Notes under the pieces: model-generated
The model's database searches: none
Told to the model about the DNA's origin: nothing
What the model saw: only the letters and a program-made list of their open reading frames with translations
Part shown: positions 1-11,040 of the stretch, one piece after another
Layout of the letters: each line of letters starts with the position of its first letter
Position numbering within the stretch: the stretch's first letter is position 1
From: Posidonia oceanica
Taxonomy: Eukaryota > Streptophyta > Magnoliopsida > Alismatales > Posidoniaceae
DNA length: 64,000 nucleotides
Direction: 5' to 3'
Assembly: GCA_037176725.1 (NCBI GenBank)
Contig: JAZBRS010000020.1
Span: 57,192,001 to 57,256,000, forward strand
Made by a program: the position numbers and the translations under genes

Positions 1-496
1 GATTACAAAACTTGTCCTAATGCATGTTTACCTTGTAAAATTGCATTTTGAACCCTGCACTTTGCAAAATTGCACTCAGACCCTCCAGTTTTCAAAAACC
101 TTGCATAAAAGCCCCTAACTTTCCAAAATCTTTGCATTTAGACCCCCACTTTTTCAAAAATTGCATATATGTTCCCAAGTTTTCTGAAAAATCATCCCTA
201 GGTCTTTTCTTACATTCTGCATGCATTGCACTCATGCATTCTTGCATTTGGCATTCCTTGCACACACTTAAGCATTCTTAGCTCCCATCTACATGAGAGG
301 ACCTATTGTGCATACCCCTAAATCTTCCTGTACACCTAGATCCATTCTTTTCCCCTGTTCTGGCCCCTCTACCTTGAAGCTGGGATATCTTCAGATCCGG
401 CCGTTGGATCTTCTCAACCAAGCTACCTGCACGACCCCAGCGGAGCACTCTTCAGCATGGACCAAGCAGTTTTCAGATCAGGCTTTAGATTTCCAA

Positions 497-822
497 GTAA
501 GTCCTTCTGAACCCTTGCACAGCATTCATTTGCGCACCATTCGCATTCCATGCATTGTTTTTGCTTTCTGATTTCTCGAGCATGTAGAATAAGACTTCCT
601 CTTCTTATCTATCAACTCTGCTTCCTCTTTTCGCGTACTCCCAGTGCTTTGTGTTGTGTTTCTCCTGGATTCACTACTAATTGCGACTTTCCTCCCCCTT
701 TCCCACGATCCGATCGCGTCGCGAGCTCTTAGCAGCATGCGAGACACATTGTGGAACAATTTGGTGGGAAACAGTCACAAAACAGTGGTAATCCTTCCAC
801 TTGCTTCCCTTCCCCATTGTAG
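497..822 (+). other. Candidate intron inside element A 5' LTR
   Basis: The segment begins GTAAGT after ...TTTCCAA and ends CATTGTAG before GTCTTCACACC. The same donor and acceptor, exactly 326 bp apart, occur in the other LTR of A, in E (reverse strand) and in D. A spliced leader intron in the transcribed part of the LTR is an inference; no transcript is visible here. Confidence 0.45.
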
Positions 823-954
823 GTCTTCACACCTACTTTGCGTGGTCTTTTAACGGCGCTCGTTCTCACACTTGCGCTGTTTACCTCCCCTTTGCTTCCC
901 TTGCTCTTTTTCTTAGCATTTACATCTGCATGGTTTTATCGATGCTTTATTTCG

Positions 955-1470
955 CTTGTTTTGGCACCGTTTCGCGTGCCCGCTTCGCTCTTGGCATCGT
1001 TTTGCGTGTCCGCTTCGTCTTTGGCACCATTTTGCGTGCCCACTTTGCTTTTGGCACCGTTTCGCGTGCCCGCTCTGTTTTTGGCACCGTTTTGCGTGCC
1101 CGCTTCGTCTTTGGCACCGTTTTGCATGCCCGCTTTGCTTTTGGCACCGTTTGGCGTGCTCGCTCTGTTTTTGGCACCGTTTTGCATGCCCGCTTTGCTT
1201 TCGGTACCGTTTGGCATGCCCGCTCTGTCTTTAGCACCGTTTTACGTGCCCGCTTTGCTTTCCGCACCGTTTGGCATGCCCGCTCTGTCTTTAGCACCGT
1301 TTTACGTGCTCGCTTTGCTTTCCGCACCATTTCGTGGTCGCTTTGTTTTTTAGCACCGTTTCGCGTGCCTGCTCTGTTTTTGGCACCGTTTTGCGTGCCG
1401 CTTTGTTTTCTTGCACCGTTTCGCGTACCGCTCTTGTCTTTTGCGCCGTTTAGCGTGCCGCTCTGTCTTT
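955..1470 (+). repeat. 30 bp tandem array in LTR (element A left)
   Basis: About 17 units of consensus TTGGCACCGTTTTGCGTGCC plus a variable ten-base tail (CGCTTTGCTT or similar). The period is exactly 30 bp over most of the array, so all frames stay in register and show periodic peptides such as FGTVLRAR. I treat these as repeat artefacts. Related arrays lie at 22520-22985, 24830-25140 (reverse) and 54160-54580. Confidence 0.85.
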
Positions 1471-1775
1471 TGCGCCATTTTGTGCGCTGCTCTCGTTTCT
1501 CGCGTTGTTTCGTGTGTTTTACACTGTTTTCCCTTGCATGTCGCCTGCATTGCTTGGCTTTACCGCCGTTTTGCTTTTCTGTCTGCATTTGCATATAGGG
1601 CAGTGATGCTTACTGCCTGGAGTTCTCACGAGCCAGGTTTCGCCCAGTTTGGAACACAGACAACGTTGCTGAGCACTTAGACTGCACGTTTACTTCCTTG
1701 CATCGCATCCCACCACTTAGAGTACACCTATGAGCATTCATTGGCATTTAGGCATTCAAACCTGCATTTCCCTGC

Positions 1776-1890
1776 GTATGCGAGCGTAAGCCTAGAAAGA
1801 CCGATTCTCGGGTGTGTCGGGGGTGCCTAACACCTTCCCCGCACATAACAGGAGTCCTTGCCCAGTCTTTTGGCCTGCAATGACCATATT
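1776..1890 (+). other. Conserved LTR block near the 3' end
   Basis: The segment containing GGGGGTGCCTAACACCTTCCCC and AACAGGAGTCCTTGCCC is the best conserved part of all LTRs here: 23290-23410, 54840-54960, the reverse copy around 24440-24560, and a diverged version in B at 39660-39750. It can form a short GGTG/CACC hairpin with a CCTAA loop. Its position suggests R/U5, possibly RNA processing or polyadenylation, but no function is shown by the sequence. Confidence 0.6.
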
Positions 1891-2214
1891 GCCCTTATCC
1901 TAGGCATGAGTCATATCATTTGCATTCATCTGCATTTGTTTTCTTTTGCATTGCTTTGCATTGCATCTTTTACTTGGTTTTGCGTGTTAATTCACGCATT
2001 TCCCCTGGTTTTCCTTGTCTCCCGATAATAGACACGGTGGCGACTCTGAATTGTCTTATCTTCTTCTTTTCTTATCTTTTCTCCCCTGTTTTAAGTGTTT
2101 TCGAGTTGAGCCATCCTCCTCAGACATAGCCGCTTATAGTGAGCCTGATTCCGATCGGTGCACGCGAGCTCCTAGCAGTGTGCATGGACGATCTGAACAG
2201 CAGGATTACTACAG

Positions 2215-2232
2215 TGGCGACTCCGCTGGGGA
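2215..2232 (+). promoter_or_regulatory. Primer-binding site, tRNA-Arg (element A)
   Basis: TGGCGACTCCGCTGGGGA is complementary to the CCA end and acceptor stem of plant tRNA-Arg(ACG), with one G/A difference from the sequence I remember. It starts one base after the LTR terminus. It primes minus-strand cDNA synthesis, and a tRNA-Arg primer is characteristic of Ogre/Tat elements. A shorter copy of its core, TGGCGACTCTG, lies inside the LTR at 2038. Confidence 0.85.
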
Positions 2233-3542
2233 AGCTAGACTCTGGCTTTTGCTCCTGGCTTTTTCGCTCTCCTGTTTTGCAGCTTTGTCTGCCTTTTGTG
2301 CCTCCTTTGCCTGTTTTGCTCGCTTTTCTGTGCAAACTCCTGGCATGTCGCCTCGTGGCTACTCCGCTCAGGTTTTGCACCTCCTTTGCCTTGGTTTGTG
2401 CTCTGTCTTACTCTGCTTTGCCTCTGTTGCTTGTTTACTTGCTTATTTCCTTGCTTCTACTATTATTTGCTTTACATCTTACCTGTCTTTGCTTTCTTTA
2501 TCTTGCTTGCTTATTATTACTCTATTTCCTGCACAATGCATGTCTACAAACTTGTTTGGCAACAATGCATGCTTTTTGAATGATGAATGCTTTCTTTTAC
2601 ACATTTGCTATGTCACTACGCACGCACATGCCCTGTATATATGCCTTTTGACATGATGAATGCTTTTTCTTCACTATTATGCTCACGAACACTTGCACAT
2701 GTCATGCACTTGCCTTTTGCTATGTTGTATGCTGTTTGTTTGCCATATTTGACTGATTTTCTTCCCTTTCGCACATGCCATGCCTAGGATAGTAGAGATT
2801 GTTTGCTCTCCCTGTGGTTAATTAAAAATGGCAAGTAAAAAGAACTTCTAGGAGCAACTAGAGACTTCAAACAATCTTGCACCCCCTTGGTCTAATAAAA
2901 TGCGCAAGATAAAAAACTTTAAGCATTCGCATAAGCATCATATAGGGCATGCATTCTTCTCCTCTGAGTCTACCTACTAGTTTGCGAAGGATGGTCCTGA
3001 TCCCTTGTTCCACCGCTTTTGGCATGGGTCAAGTCAGTCGGTCTGTCCCCCTCTTTGTCTAGGGGTCGTGTCGGTGTAGTGGAGTGTACTGCCCACGGTT
3101 TGGCGAGGTTAGGGCCACCAACGCACCACCCTGTTATTGCCTCAGCTTTGGCTAGGAGTTCGACAGGGAGCCTACTTTTTCTGACCGGAGTCGGTGACCC
3201 GTACACCTGGGGATACCCGAAATAGACCACCTACTAGGATACACTAGATAGGTGAGGGGGGCATACTAGAAAGCATGCATATCATTCATGCCATCTAACT
3301 TAACTCATTTGCATCTGTCTTTCAGTCTCTAATCCCTGTTTGTCTCTGTTTGTGTCAGCAGTGATCGGTAAGCAAGTTCCCCTTGCAGGAGCTTGAGTAC
3401 CGTCCCTTTCTGACACCCTCGTTGCGACCTTGTTCGCGACCATTCCCCTTCTGAGCTATCTGCCTTTGCGACGATAGCTCCTATTAGGAATCGCCGTTTG
3501 CATACCCATCGCAGCCCTGTTCTCACGCACTCTAGGTCAGCA
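2233..3542 (+). other. Untranslated leader of element A
   Basis: This is 1.3 kb between PBS and gag with no gene I can support. It aligns with D's leader (55246-56554), best around 2940-3240 and 3340-3540. Leu/Cys-rich frames near 2015-2656 are T/C-rich composition artefacts. It may hold RNA packaging or dimerisation signals, but nothing recognisable stands out. Confidence 0.7.
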
Positions 3543-6386
3543 ATGGCCCAGTACGGTAGTGAGCCTCTCTTCACTCTTGTCACGGAGGGTGTCTCCGCTC
3601 CGGCCCCTCCGGTTGCTCCTTCTACCCCTCTTGTTCCCCCTCCGATGCCAAGGTTTCCTCCCCTGATGCCTTTAGGATCTCAGTATGTCCCGGGACAGTG
3701 GCAAGCATCTCTTCCTCTGGATTCGGTCGCCGAGTCTATCTTGATGACCGTTACTCGCGTTTCGGAGACGCCATTGCCCCCTCCTTCCCAAGGATACGTC
3801 GCCTTTGACATCCCTCCTACCGCTGCTGCGACTTTTGCTATAGCGCCTACTCCTCCCGGACAGTTTGTGTCCGTGCCATTTGCCTCTCAATCCTCGCCGG
3901 CACTGCACTTCAGCGTTTCTACTAACGGAATGCCTGAGGCTCAGTACCAGCACCTGATGGAGCTTGCCCAGAGACTGCAGGGCATGGTTCTATCGGTTTG
4001 TCCCTCATGTGCTCCTGTCGTTCCTGAGGTTCCTTCGAGGCCAGTTCCTGCATTTCATGCATCTACCTCCACACCTCCGCCTCGACTATCATCTCAACTG
4101 CTCACGGTTCCGACGATGGGGGCCCGTTTACCGCCTCCTACACAGCACTTAGCACAGCATGCTCCTCTTCCCCCTAGTGGTCAGTCCTTTGGGCTGGTTG
4201 GAGCCCAGTACTCCACTGGCTCGCTGTCTGGCACCCCGCCTGTACAGCAACTGGTGCTCCAGCATCCTACCCCTCCCACGGCACAGCATGTCCTCTACCC
4301 TCCTCCCTTGCATCAGGCCCAGAACCCTGCATTCATCCCTGCATACACAGTTCCCCAGCACGGATACGTCGGCCATCCCGTTGCTCCACCAGGCGACACT
4401 ATGGTAGATCCGGAGGAGCACTTAGGTGCGACCCATTCGGCGTATGTGCTCACTACCCTCGCCGATCCCTCTCCTATGGTAGCAAATCCAGACCCCATTA
4501 ACAACCGGATGGACGTCTTGGAGAAGGCACTACGACTAGTGCAGGGTACTGAGCACCAGACCTACCAATTTTGGGACCTCTGCTGCTTTCCAGAGGCGGT
4601 ACTCCCTCTGAAGTTCAAAATCCCGGACTTTGAGAAATACAATGGTAGGGGGTTCCCCCCTAGCACACTTGAAGGCGTATTGCGGTGATCTCGCTCAGCT
4701 TCAGGCTGACGAGAGGTTGCTGATCCGCCTGTTCCAGAAAAGCTTGACCGGGCCGGCACTCAAGTGGTTCACATCGCTTGATATGTCAGCCATCAAGACT
4801 TGGAATGACCTCAGTCAGGCGTTCCTGGAACAGTACTCCTTCAACCTCGATCTAGTCCCAAAGTGGGCGGACTTGATCGCAATTAAGCAGAATTCCGGCG
4901 AGCCGTTCGGGGAGTACGTTGGCTGCTGGTGTGCCCTTGCTTCACAGGTCCAAGATAGACCCTCTGACGAGGAGTCTATTGAGATCGTTATCAAAGGGGT
5001 GCAGCCATCTCTTGGAGCTCTACTTAGCATCCAGCCAGTCACTACTTTTGCAGCACTTATCCGAGCTGGAGCGCGCGTGGAGAGTTCTTTGCAGAGTGGA
5101 AACTTCCCAGCTCTCTTTGCGTTCGCTAAGCAGGCCGCGATCAGCATTAACAGTGCCAACAGCAGCGCTGCCAACAACAACAGCGGTAGCAACAACAACC
5201 GTCCAAAGAAGAAGGACTCACCGAAAACCGCTGTTGCGTTCGTCGACTCTCCTGCTGTGCCTGTTCACTTGCCATCCCGGCCTGCCCCAGCTCAGATGGT
5301 GTATGCTCCTGCACCTAGGAATCCACCCACACCATAGATCACAACCACTACTAGACCGGCCTACCTTGCCGCACCGGTTCAGCAAGGCTCATACCAGAGG
5401 CAAAGAAGGCCACCCACTGAGAAGCGGAAATTCGCCCCACTGGTGGAACCGCTCACGGTCATCTTGCCGAAGGTTGCATCGCTCCTAAAGTTCCCGGAGG
5501 TTCACCCTCCCCCAATCCTTTGCCGCATTGGTTTAAGGCGAACCTCTTCTGCAATTTCCATCGAAGCGTCAGGCATTCGACGGACAATTGCTACTCCCTG
5601 CGGAACGCTATTCCGGATCTAATCAAATCGGGAACGATTGTGATTGACACGCACGAGGCATCCACTCAAGCACACACACATGCATCTGCACATTCAGCTA
5701 TTCCCCCTCATTCTAGCATCATCCACAAACCTCTACTGGAACACACTTATCCGGGAGGGGCAGGAACCTCAGGCATTCATTCTGTCTTTCCTTCTGGGCC
5801 TACTTCCTCTGTTGTAGACCCTTCTGATCTTATTTCCGATATCTCTGAGCCTTTCCCTATCAATCTCTATCTCACGGCAGTTGCCGGCTCCAAGTTGGGA
5901 GTTCACATGATCCAACCGCGTGCCAGGCCGGAGCGCCCCTTCGCACCCCCTACTGTGCCTCCTCAGGCTCAACCCCCTGTACACCTCCTGGCTAGAGCCC
6001 TGCCTAGATCCCCTGTCCACCTCTTAGGGCGACCGCTAGAATCCCCCATACATCTTATAGGCAGACCTCAGTCAGCCCCTGCCTTCCCACCCCAACAACC
6101 TTACCATTTAGATAGACCTCAATACCCAGTAGGTCCCCTTGTAACCCCTCTTGTGCTCGCAGCACGTGCTCCAGTGGTTATTGATTTAACCTTGGACACC
6201 CATCGCGTCCCTTACAGCTACACCATAGAAATGTGCGCGGAAGTAACGCAATCGGGGAGGGTCTACAGACCCCCAGCACCGGCCATTAGGTCAAATCACC
6301 CTGAACCTGCTATGCCCCCACCCTCTAACCAACCCATAATAGACCCAGCCTCAAACCAACCTGTAGCAAGCCAAATCCCTGCCTAA
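3543..6386 (+). pseudogene. gag: Degenerate gag (capsid) of element A
   Basis: The first in-frame ATG (MAQYGSEP...) matches the start used in element D. The N-terminal ~350 residues are rich in Pro, Ser and Gln. A retrotransposon gag domain follows (about 4650-5130; motifs ALKWFTSL, TWNDLSQAFLEQY), then an Asn/Ser linker and a Cys-His knuckle-like motif at 5550-5600 (CNFH...HSTDNC) in which the glycine kept in D is arginine. The frame is broken by a one-base insertion in the G/C run near 4650, a TAG at 5336, a shift near 5510 and a TAA at 6384. Capsid assembly and RNA packaging are the family roles; this copy cannot make a full product. Confidence 0.85.
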
Positions 6387-7000
6387 CTTGTAGCGGCCCA
6401 ATCTCCTGCCACTACCCCTTTAGAGCTTGCCAAAACAACCCCTCCTGCTGCCAAGAAAAACCAACCCAAAGCAAACATAACCTCCCACATTAAGAAGGTC
6501 AAAGCCGACATTTCCATTTGGGACCTAATCCACACCTCTGCCGAACACTGCGAAGCTTTTCTTCGCGTGTTCCAGGCTGTCCATGTGTCCTAATCTATTG
6601 AGCCTTTGGCCTTGGAAAGCATGGTAGGGATGATTGCGGAGCCCCAGGTCATCTCTTTTACAAGCGATGAGCTGCCTTCGGCGGGGATTAATCACAATCA
6701 ACCCCTGTTCGTCACGGTTCAATTCAAAAACTTTTGTATTCCCCTAACACTGGTTGATAACGGGTAAGCCTTAATGTCTGCCCCTTGCGTACTGCAACCA
6801 AGCTCGGATTCAAAGCTGAGGACATCACGCCAGCTGTGAAGGGAATGACAGCTTTTGACAACACCCACCATGACGCTCTAGGGATCCTGATTATTCCTCT
6901 TGCTATTGGCCCGGTCGTTTTCGATGTAGAATTCTATGTCGTCGACTTGAAGCTGAACTTCAATCTCCTGCATGGGCACCCTTGGCTCCACAAGCATCAG
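6387..7000 (+). pseudogene. pro: Degenerate aspartic protease region, element A
   Basis: The region aligns with D 59490-60110. D has LVDNGSGLNVCPL, the plant gypsy form of the protease active site. In A a one-base loss just after the Asp-Asn-Gly codons (near 6766) creates TAA and shifts the frame, so the catalytic loop is destroyed. Another stop replaces Gln near 6591. Downstream, 6785-7000 keeps the flap and body region (FDVEFYVVDLKLNFNLL) in the shifted frame. The normal role is cleavage of the gag-pol polyprotein inside the particle. Confidence 0.8.
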
Positions 7001-9107
7001 GTCCTTCCCTCGACCCTCCATCAGATGATAAAGTACCGTCACGGCGATGACATCATCGTCGTCATGGCGGAGAATTTTGAGAAGGAGCGGATCGAGGCAG
7101 TCTCCCCCGTCTCTTCGCAAGCTATCCCATTTGACCCCGAGACTTTCGAAGCCTTGTATCGCGTTAACCGGTGCGAGCCAGTTAACTTCATTCCTGATCT
7201 TGAACCCGCCAACTCCTTGGCCGTTCACAACAATCCCTTTCGAATGGTCGAGAATGTATGTCACAGGTGGGGTTACATAAAGGGTACACCGCTCGGGCAT
7301 CACGACCAGGGGATCGCAGAGCCGATCGTAGCGGCGGAGCGGAGGAAATCAGAAGGCGTCGGTTATGTGCCCAAGCCTAGCGAAGATCACTGCTTTCAAA
7401 TGAAGGATCAGGAACCTGCCATCCCTAGAGACCTCACTAACTTCACCAGTGCAGGAGTTCTGGGATCAACTGATGATCAAGTCACGGTGCCAACAGAAGA
7501 TTGGGTCTGCGTTGAGGACTACTACTCGGATGAGGAGCAGTCTAGCACAACAGAGGTAGTCCCAACTGGCAGTAAGGCTCTGATCAACACGGAAGCGCCC
7601 TGGTCAGTTTGTTTGGCTCTTCCTTCAGCAGATATAGCAGACTCTGTGGCAGAATTGACAAGCTCTAACATTCCTGCAGCCACATCTGCATTACAAGCAC
7701 AGGCAACAGCAGCAGCTCAGAAGTCAGAGACACTCCTTTTGACATAATCAGGCAGGCTACCTGTAGTCGCAGTCGCATCAGTACCACTGTCACTCTCTCT
7801 GGAGGGATAGTCAGTCAACTCAGTCAGCAGCGCGACTCGGCCCACTTCAATAGCTGCATCACCGAAAATGCGGTCGGCGCAGTCCGCTTCACATCCTCCT
7901 GCCGCAAAACAGCAACTCTCATGACAGGACCCCATGGCGTCAGAGGCCGCACTCTCACAGTCATAACCAGATGCAGAGGACCAATTGAGCATCATACTCT
8001 CCCGGGCCTTGTGCCCCTAGAAGAGTACCTCTGCCTGCCCTCTAACTGCAACAGTGTCCCTGGCAGCGTACCCATCTGTGGCCCCGCTGACCAATCTGTT
8101 TGGATCTCCCATGCCGAAGCTGCCGCTATCAGGCGCGCCCATGAGCCAGACCATGCAAATACCAAGGGTAGTGATCCATCTTGCAGCCGGGCCAGTGTCG
8201 CAGGCTCCCGGCACCTACTACGTCGACTCACCCTCAGATGAGGAGGAAGGAGTGGCAATAGAAGCCCAGGTTGATTCATGGATGTCCGACTTAGAGCTAC
8301 TTTATCAAGAACAGCTCAAGTCGATAGCAGAAGACCTAGTAGAGCACCAAGCCGCAGAAAGGAAAGGGAAAGCCGTGGCTATGGACTCTCCCCTGCGAGA
8401 AGACCATGCCTCTATCATGGTCCTAGAAGAAGATTCAGCAATACCGGACTCTCCTAGACCAGATGAGCTCATTACCCTCCAACCAGAAGGTGGGTCTAGG
8501 TGGTTTGTGCAACACATGCCTCACTTAGGCAGTGTAGCAAGCGGTAGTGCCCAGATCAGCTGCCAGTCCGGCGTGCCCTCCACGAGCACACTAGAAGACT
8601 CAGAGGAGGAAGCACTAGCAGTCCAAGCAGCAGCAGTAACAGAGCAGAAAGCAGAATCAACAACAGAATTGTCAGCAGCCTTAGTAGCAGGGCCATCAGC
8701 AGTATCAGTGGCAGAATCAGCAAGGCCCTCAGCAGTATCAGCAGAGCACTCAGCAGAATCAGTCAGGCCAGAGCAGATAGCAGAAGTTGCCGAGACAGAG
8801 GTCGCGCACCGAGGCTACAAGAATACTTGAGTAAGCGTGACCATCCTGAAGCGTCACCAGGGCCAAGCAGCAGAACATATACACTCTTTCGACATCACAA
8901 ATCCTTCATTTGAGAAAGAGATCCTCTCAGAACTTATCGCTTATGGAGAGGAGGATGATATGGGCGAGGATGAGACTGACGAACCATTGCCCGAGTTTCG
9001 GCCCTACGACGACGACCCAGAAGGCCCCAACCTCCATGTTGAAGAAGAAACAGAGGTTATCAATATCGACACAGCTGAGGAAGTCAGAGAAGTTCGCATA
9101 AGTGCCT
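7001..9107 (+). pseudogene. Polyprotein linker between protease and RT, element A
   Basis: This is about 700 codons between protease and reverse transcriptase, rich in Ser, Ala, Glu and Asp, with an acidic segment DSPSDEEEG near 8225 and the stretch SWMSDLELLYQEQLKSIAEDL after it. D carries the same linker without interruption, so it is part of the polyprotein and not foreign sequence. In A it is cut by TAA at 7745, a broken stretch 7748-8053, TGA at 8828 (CGA in D) and TAG at 9107 (CAG in D). I recognise no catalytic motif, and its job is unknown. Confidence 0.7.
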
Positions 9108-10600
9108 AGCTGTCCCCTCAGGCTCGAGCAAAGTTCATCGCATTCCTAAAAGAATATGCAGATGTCTTCGCCTGGAGTTACGAAGATATGGTCGGCCTTG
9201 ACAAAGAGATAGTGGTGCAAAATCTATCCCTGGACCCAGATGCCAAGCTAGTAAAGCAGAAGCTGAGAAGATGGCGACCGTAGTGGCTGCTTATGATCAA
9301 AGAAGAGATCATGAAACAGCACAGAGTCAATTTCCTCAAGGTCGTCCTTTATCCTGAGTGGCTGGCAAACATTATACCTGTGCCCAAGAAAGATGGCCGC
9401 GTCCGGATCTGCATCGACTATAGGGACCTGAACAAGGCGAGTCCCAAGGACGACTTCCCATTGCCTCACATTGACGTCCTAATCGACAATACAGCGGGCC
9501 ACAAGATGCTCTCCTTCATGGACGGCTTTTCTGGATACAATCAGATCAAAATGGCAGAAGAAGACATCGAAAAGACTTCATTCATCACCCCTTGGGGAGT
9601 CTTCTGCTACCAAGTCATGCCGTTCGGGCTGAAGAATGCTGGCGCAACCTATCAAAGGGCCATGACTGCGCTGTTCCACGACCTCATGCACCAAGAAGTG
9701 GAGGTCTATGTAGACTACATGATTGCTAAAACCAAAGAGCCTGAAGATCATCTTGCCTGTCTAAAGAAGCTCTTTACCCGTCTACGGAAGTACAAGCTGC
9801 GCCTGAACCCCAACAAGTGTGTATTCGGGGTGTCATTTGGCAAACTGCTAGGCTACATTGTTAGCCAAAGGGGGATTGAGGTAGACCCGATGAAGGCCAA
9901 AGCCATCATGGATATACCACCCCCTCGGACTGAAAAGGAGGTCAGAGGTCAGCTTGGGCGTTTACAATACATCAGTCGCTTCATTGCACAGCTTACGCCC
10001 ATCTGTGAACCTATATTCAAGCTCCTGAAGAAGAATGCGCAGATTCATTGGAGCGAGGAGTGTCAGGCTGCATTAGCCAAGATCAAGCAGCTGCTGATTA
10101 AGCCTCCTGTCTTGATTCCCCCCACTCCAGGGAGACCCTTACTTCTCTACCTTTCTACCACACAGTATTCTATGGGCGCCGTCTTGGGCCAACATGAGGA
10201 ATCTGGTAGAAACGAGCGCGCCATCTACTACCTGAGCAAGAAGTTCAATGAATGCGAAGCCAAGTACAGTACAATAGAGAAGACCTGCCTATCCCTTGTC
10301 TGGGCCGCACAGAAATTAAGGCATTACATGATGGCATACCCAGTCCAGCTCTTATGCCGGCATGATCCAATCAAGTTCCTCTTTCAAAAACCGGCCATGG
10401 TAGGCAGATGTGCTAAATGGCAGGCGCTACTGTCTCAGTACGACATCACGTTTGTCACGCAAAAATCTATGAAGGGTCAAGCTATGACGGACCATCTTGC
10501 TGATCTCCCACTGCCTGAATATCAGCCACTCCAGACGCAGTTTCCAGATGAAGACATTCTGTTTGCAATGGAGGACTCTGAAGACAAAGACCCTGAAGAT
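9108..10600 (+). pseudogene. RT: Reverse transcriptase and first RNase H, element A
   Basis: Gypsy-type RT: FAWSYEDMVGL, then palm and fingers with PVPKKDGRVRICIDYRDLNKA, FMDGFSGYNQIKM and MPFGLKNAGATYQRAM. The catalytic box is YVDY at 9707-9718, where D has YVDD, so the second catalytic Asp has become Tyr. A TAG at 9283 replaces Gln. After it come the connection and the gypsy-type RNase H (LLLYLSTTQYSMGAVLGQH...NECEAKYSTIEKTCLSLVW). The stretch 9293-10877 is otherwise open. This copy should be enzymatically dead even if translated. Confidence 0.9.
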
Positions 10601-11036
10601 CAGGAGCAATGGCAGCTATACTTTGATGGTGCCGTAAACAAGAGAGGCCGAGGCATAGGTGCAGTGCTGACAATGCCTCAGGGACAGATGATTCCCTTCT
10701 CCAAGAAGCTGACCTTCAAATGCACCAACAACGAAGTAGAGTACGAGGCATGCATCCTAGGACTGAATGTTGCCCTCGAACATGAGGTACAGAAGCTGCT
10801 GGTGCACAACGATGCTGGTGATCTCTCAAGTCAATGGCGAGTGGAAAATGAAAGATCCGAAGCTATTGCCATATCATGAACACCTGCTGAAGCTGATAGA
10901 ACAATTTGCAAGCATCCGCTTCACATACATGAACCGAGCAAGGAACGCATATGTAGATGCGTTAGCTACCTTGGCGTCCTGGCTCAGTATACCTGAAGAC
11001 AGTACAGTGGGTGTATCTGTTACTCGCATTGAGTAG
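10601..11036 (+). pseudogene. aRNH: Second (archaeal-type) RNase H, element A
   Basis: The motifs LYFDGAVNKRGRG and CTNNEVEYEACILGL give the first Asp and the Glu of an RNase H fold, separate from the gypsy RNase H upstream. Such a second domain is a hallmark of the Tat lineage. A five-base deletion after the third motif (near 10813; D reads HGDAMLVISQV there) shifts the frame, and 10820-11036 continues in another frame to a TAG. The family role is removal of RNA from RNA/DNA hybrids. Confidence 0.8.
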
Positions 11037-11040
11037 CCTG

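Larger units (their letters stand above)
1..2213 (+). mobile_element. Element A 5' LTR, 3' portion only (Tat/Ogre-type Ty3/gypsy)
   Basis: This is the last 2.2 kb of a long terminal repeat whose start lies left of the window. It aligns along its length with 21594-23729, the end of the complete LTR at the other side of element A. It ends in ...ATTACTACA, one base before a tRNA-Arg PBS. It contains TTGCA-rich degenerate units (1-200), a candidate 326 bp intron, a 30 bp tandem array and a strongly conserved block near 1776-1890. The open frames here come from repeats and I do not call them genes. The two LTRs differ by scattered substitutions and small indels, so the insertion is not recent. Confidence 0.85.

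Noticed and set aside
801..1598. Open frames of 171-265 codons on both strands in the LTR
   Set aside because: They are produced by the 30 bp in-register repeat; peptides are periodic on all frames and differ between LTR copies.
1..2213. Solo LTR or unrelated flank
   Set aside because: A PBS, leader and gag follow directly, and the matching LTR at 17753-23729 closes the element.
2015..2656. Leu/Cys-rich frame that looks like a membrane protein
   Set aside because: It crosses the LTR end and PBS into the leader; hydrophobicity comes from T/C-rich composition and the frame is not kept in D.
2970..3230. Small reverse-strand ORF in the leader, with a partly similar one at 55932-56243
   Set aside because: The DNA itself is conserved here as leader; the two peptides lose register in places and no domain is seen.
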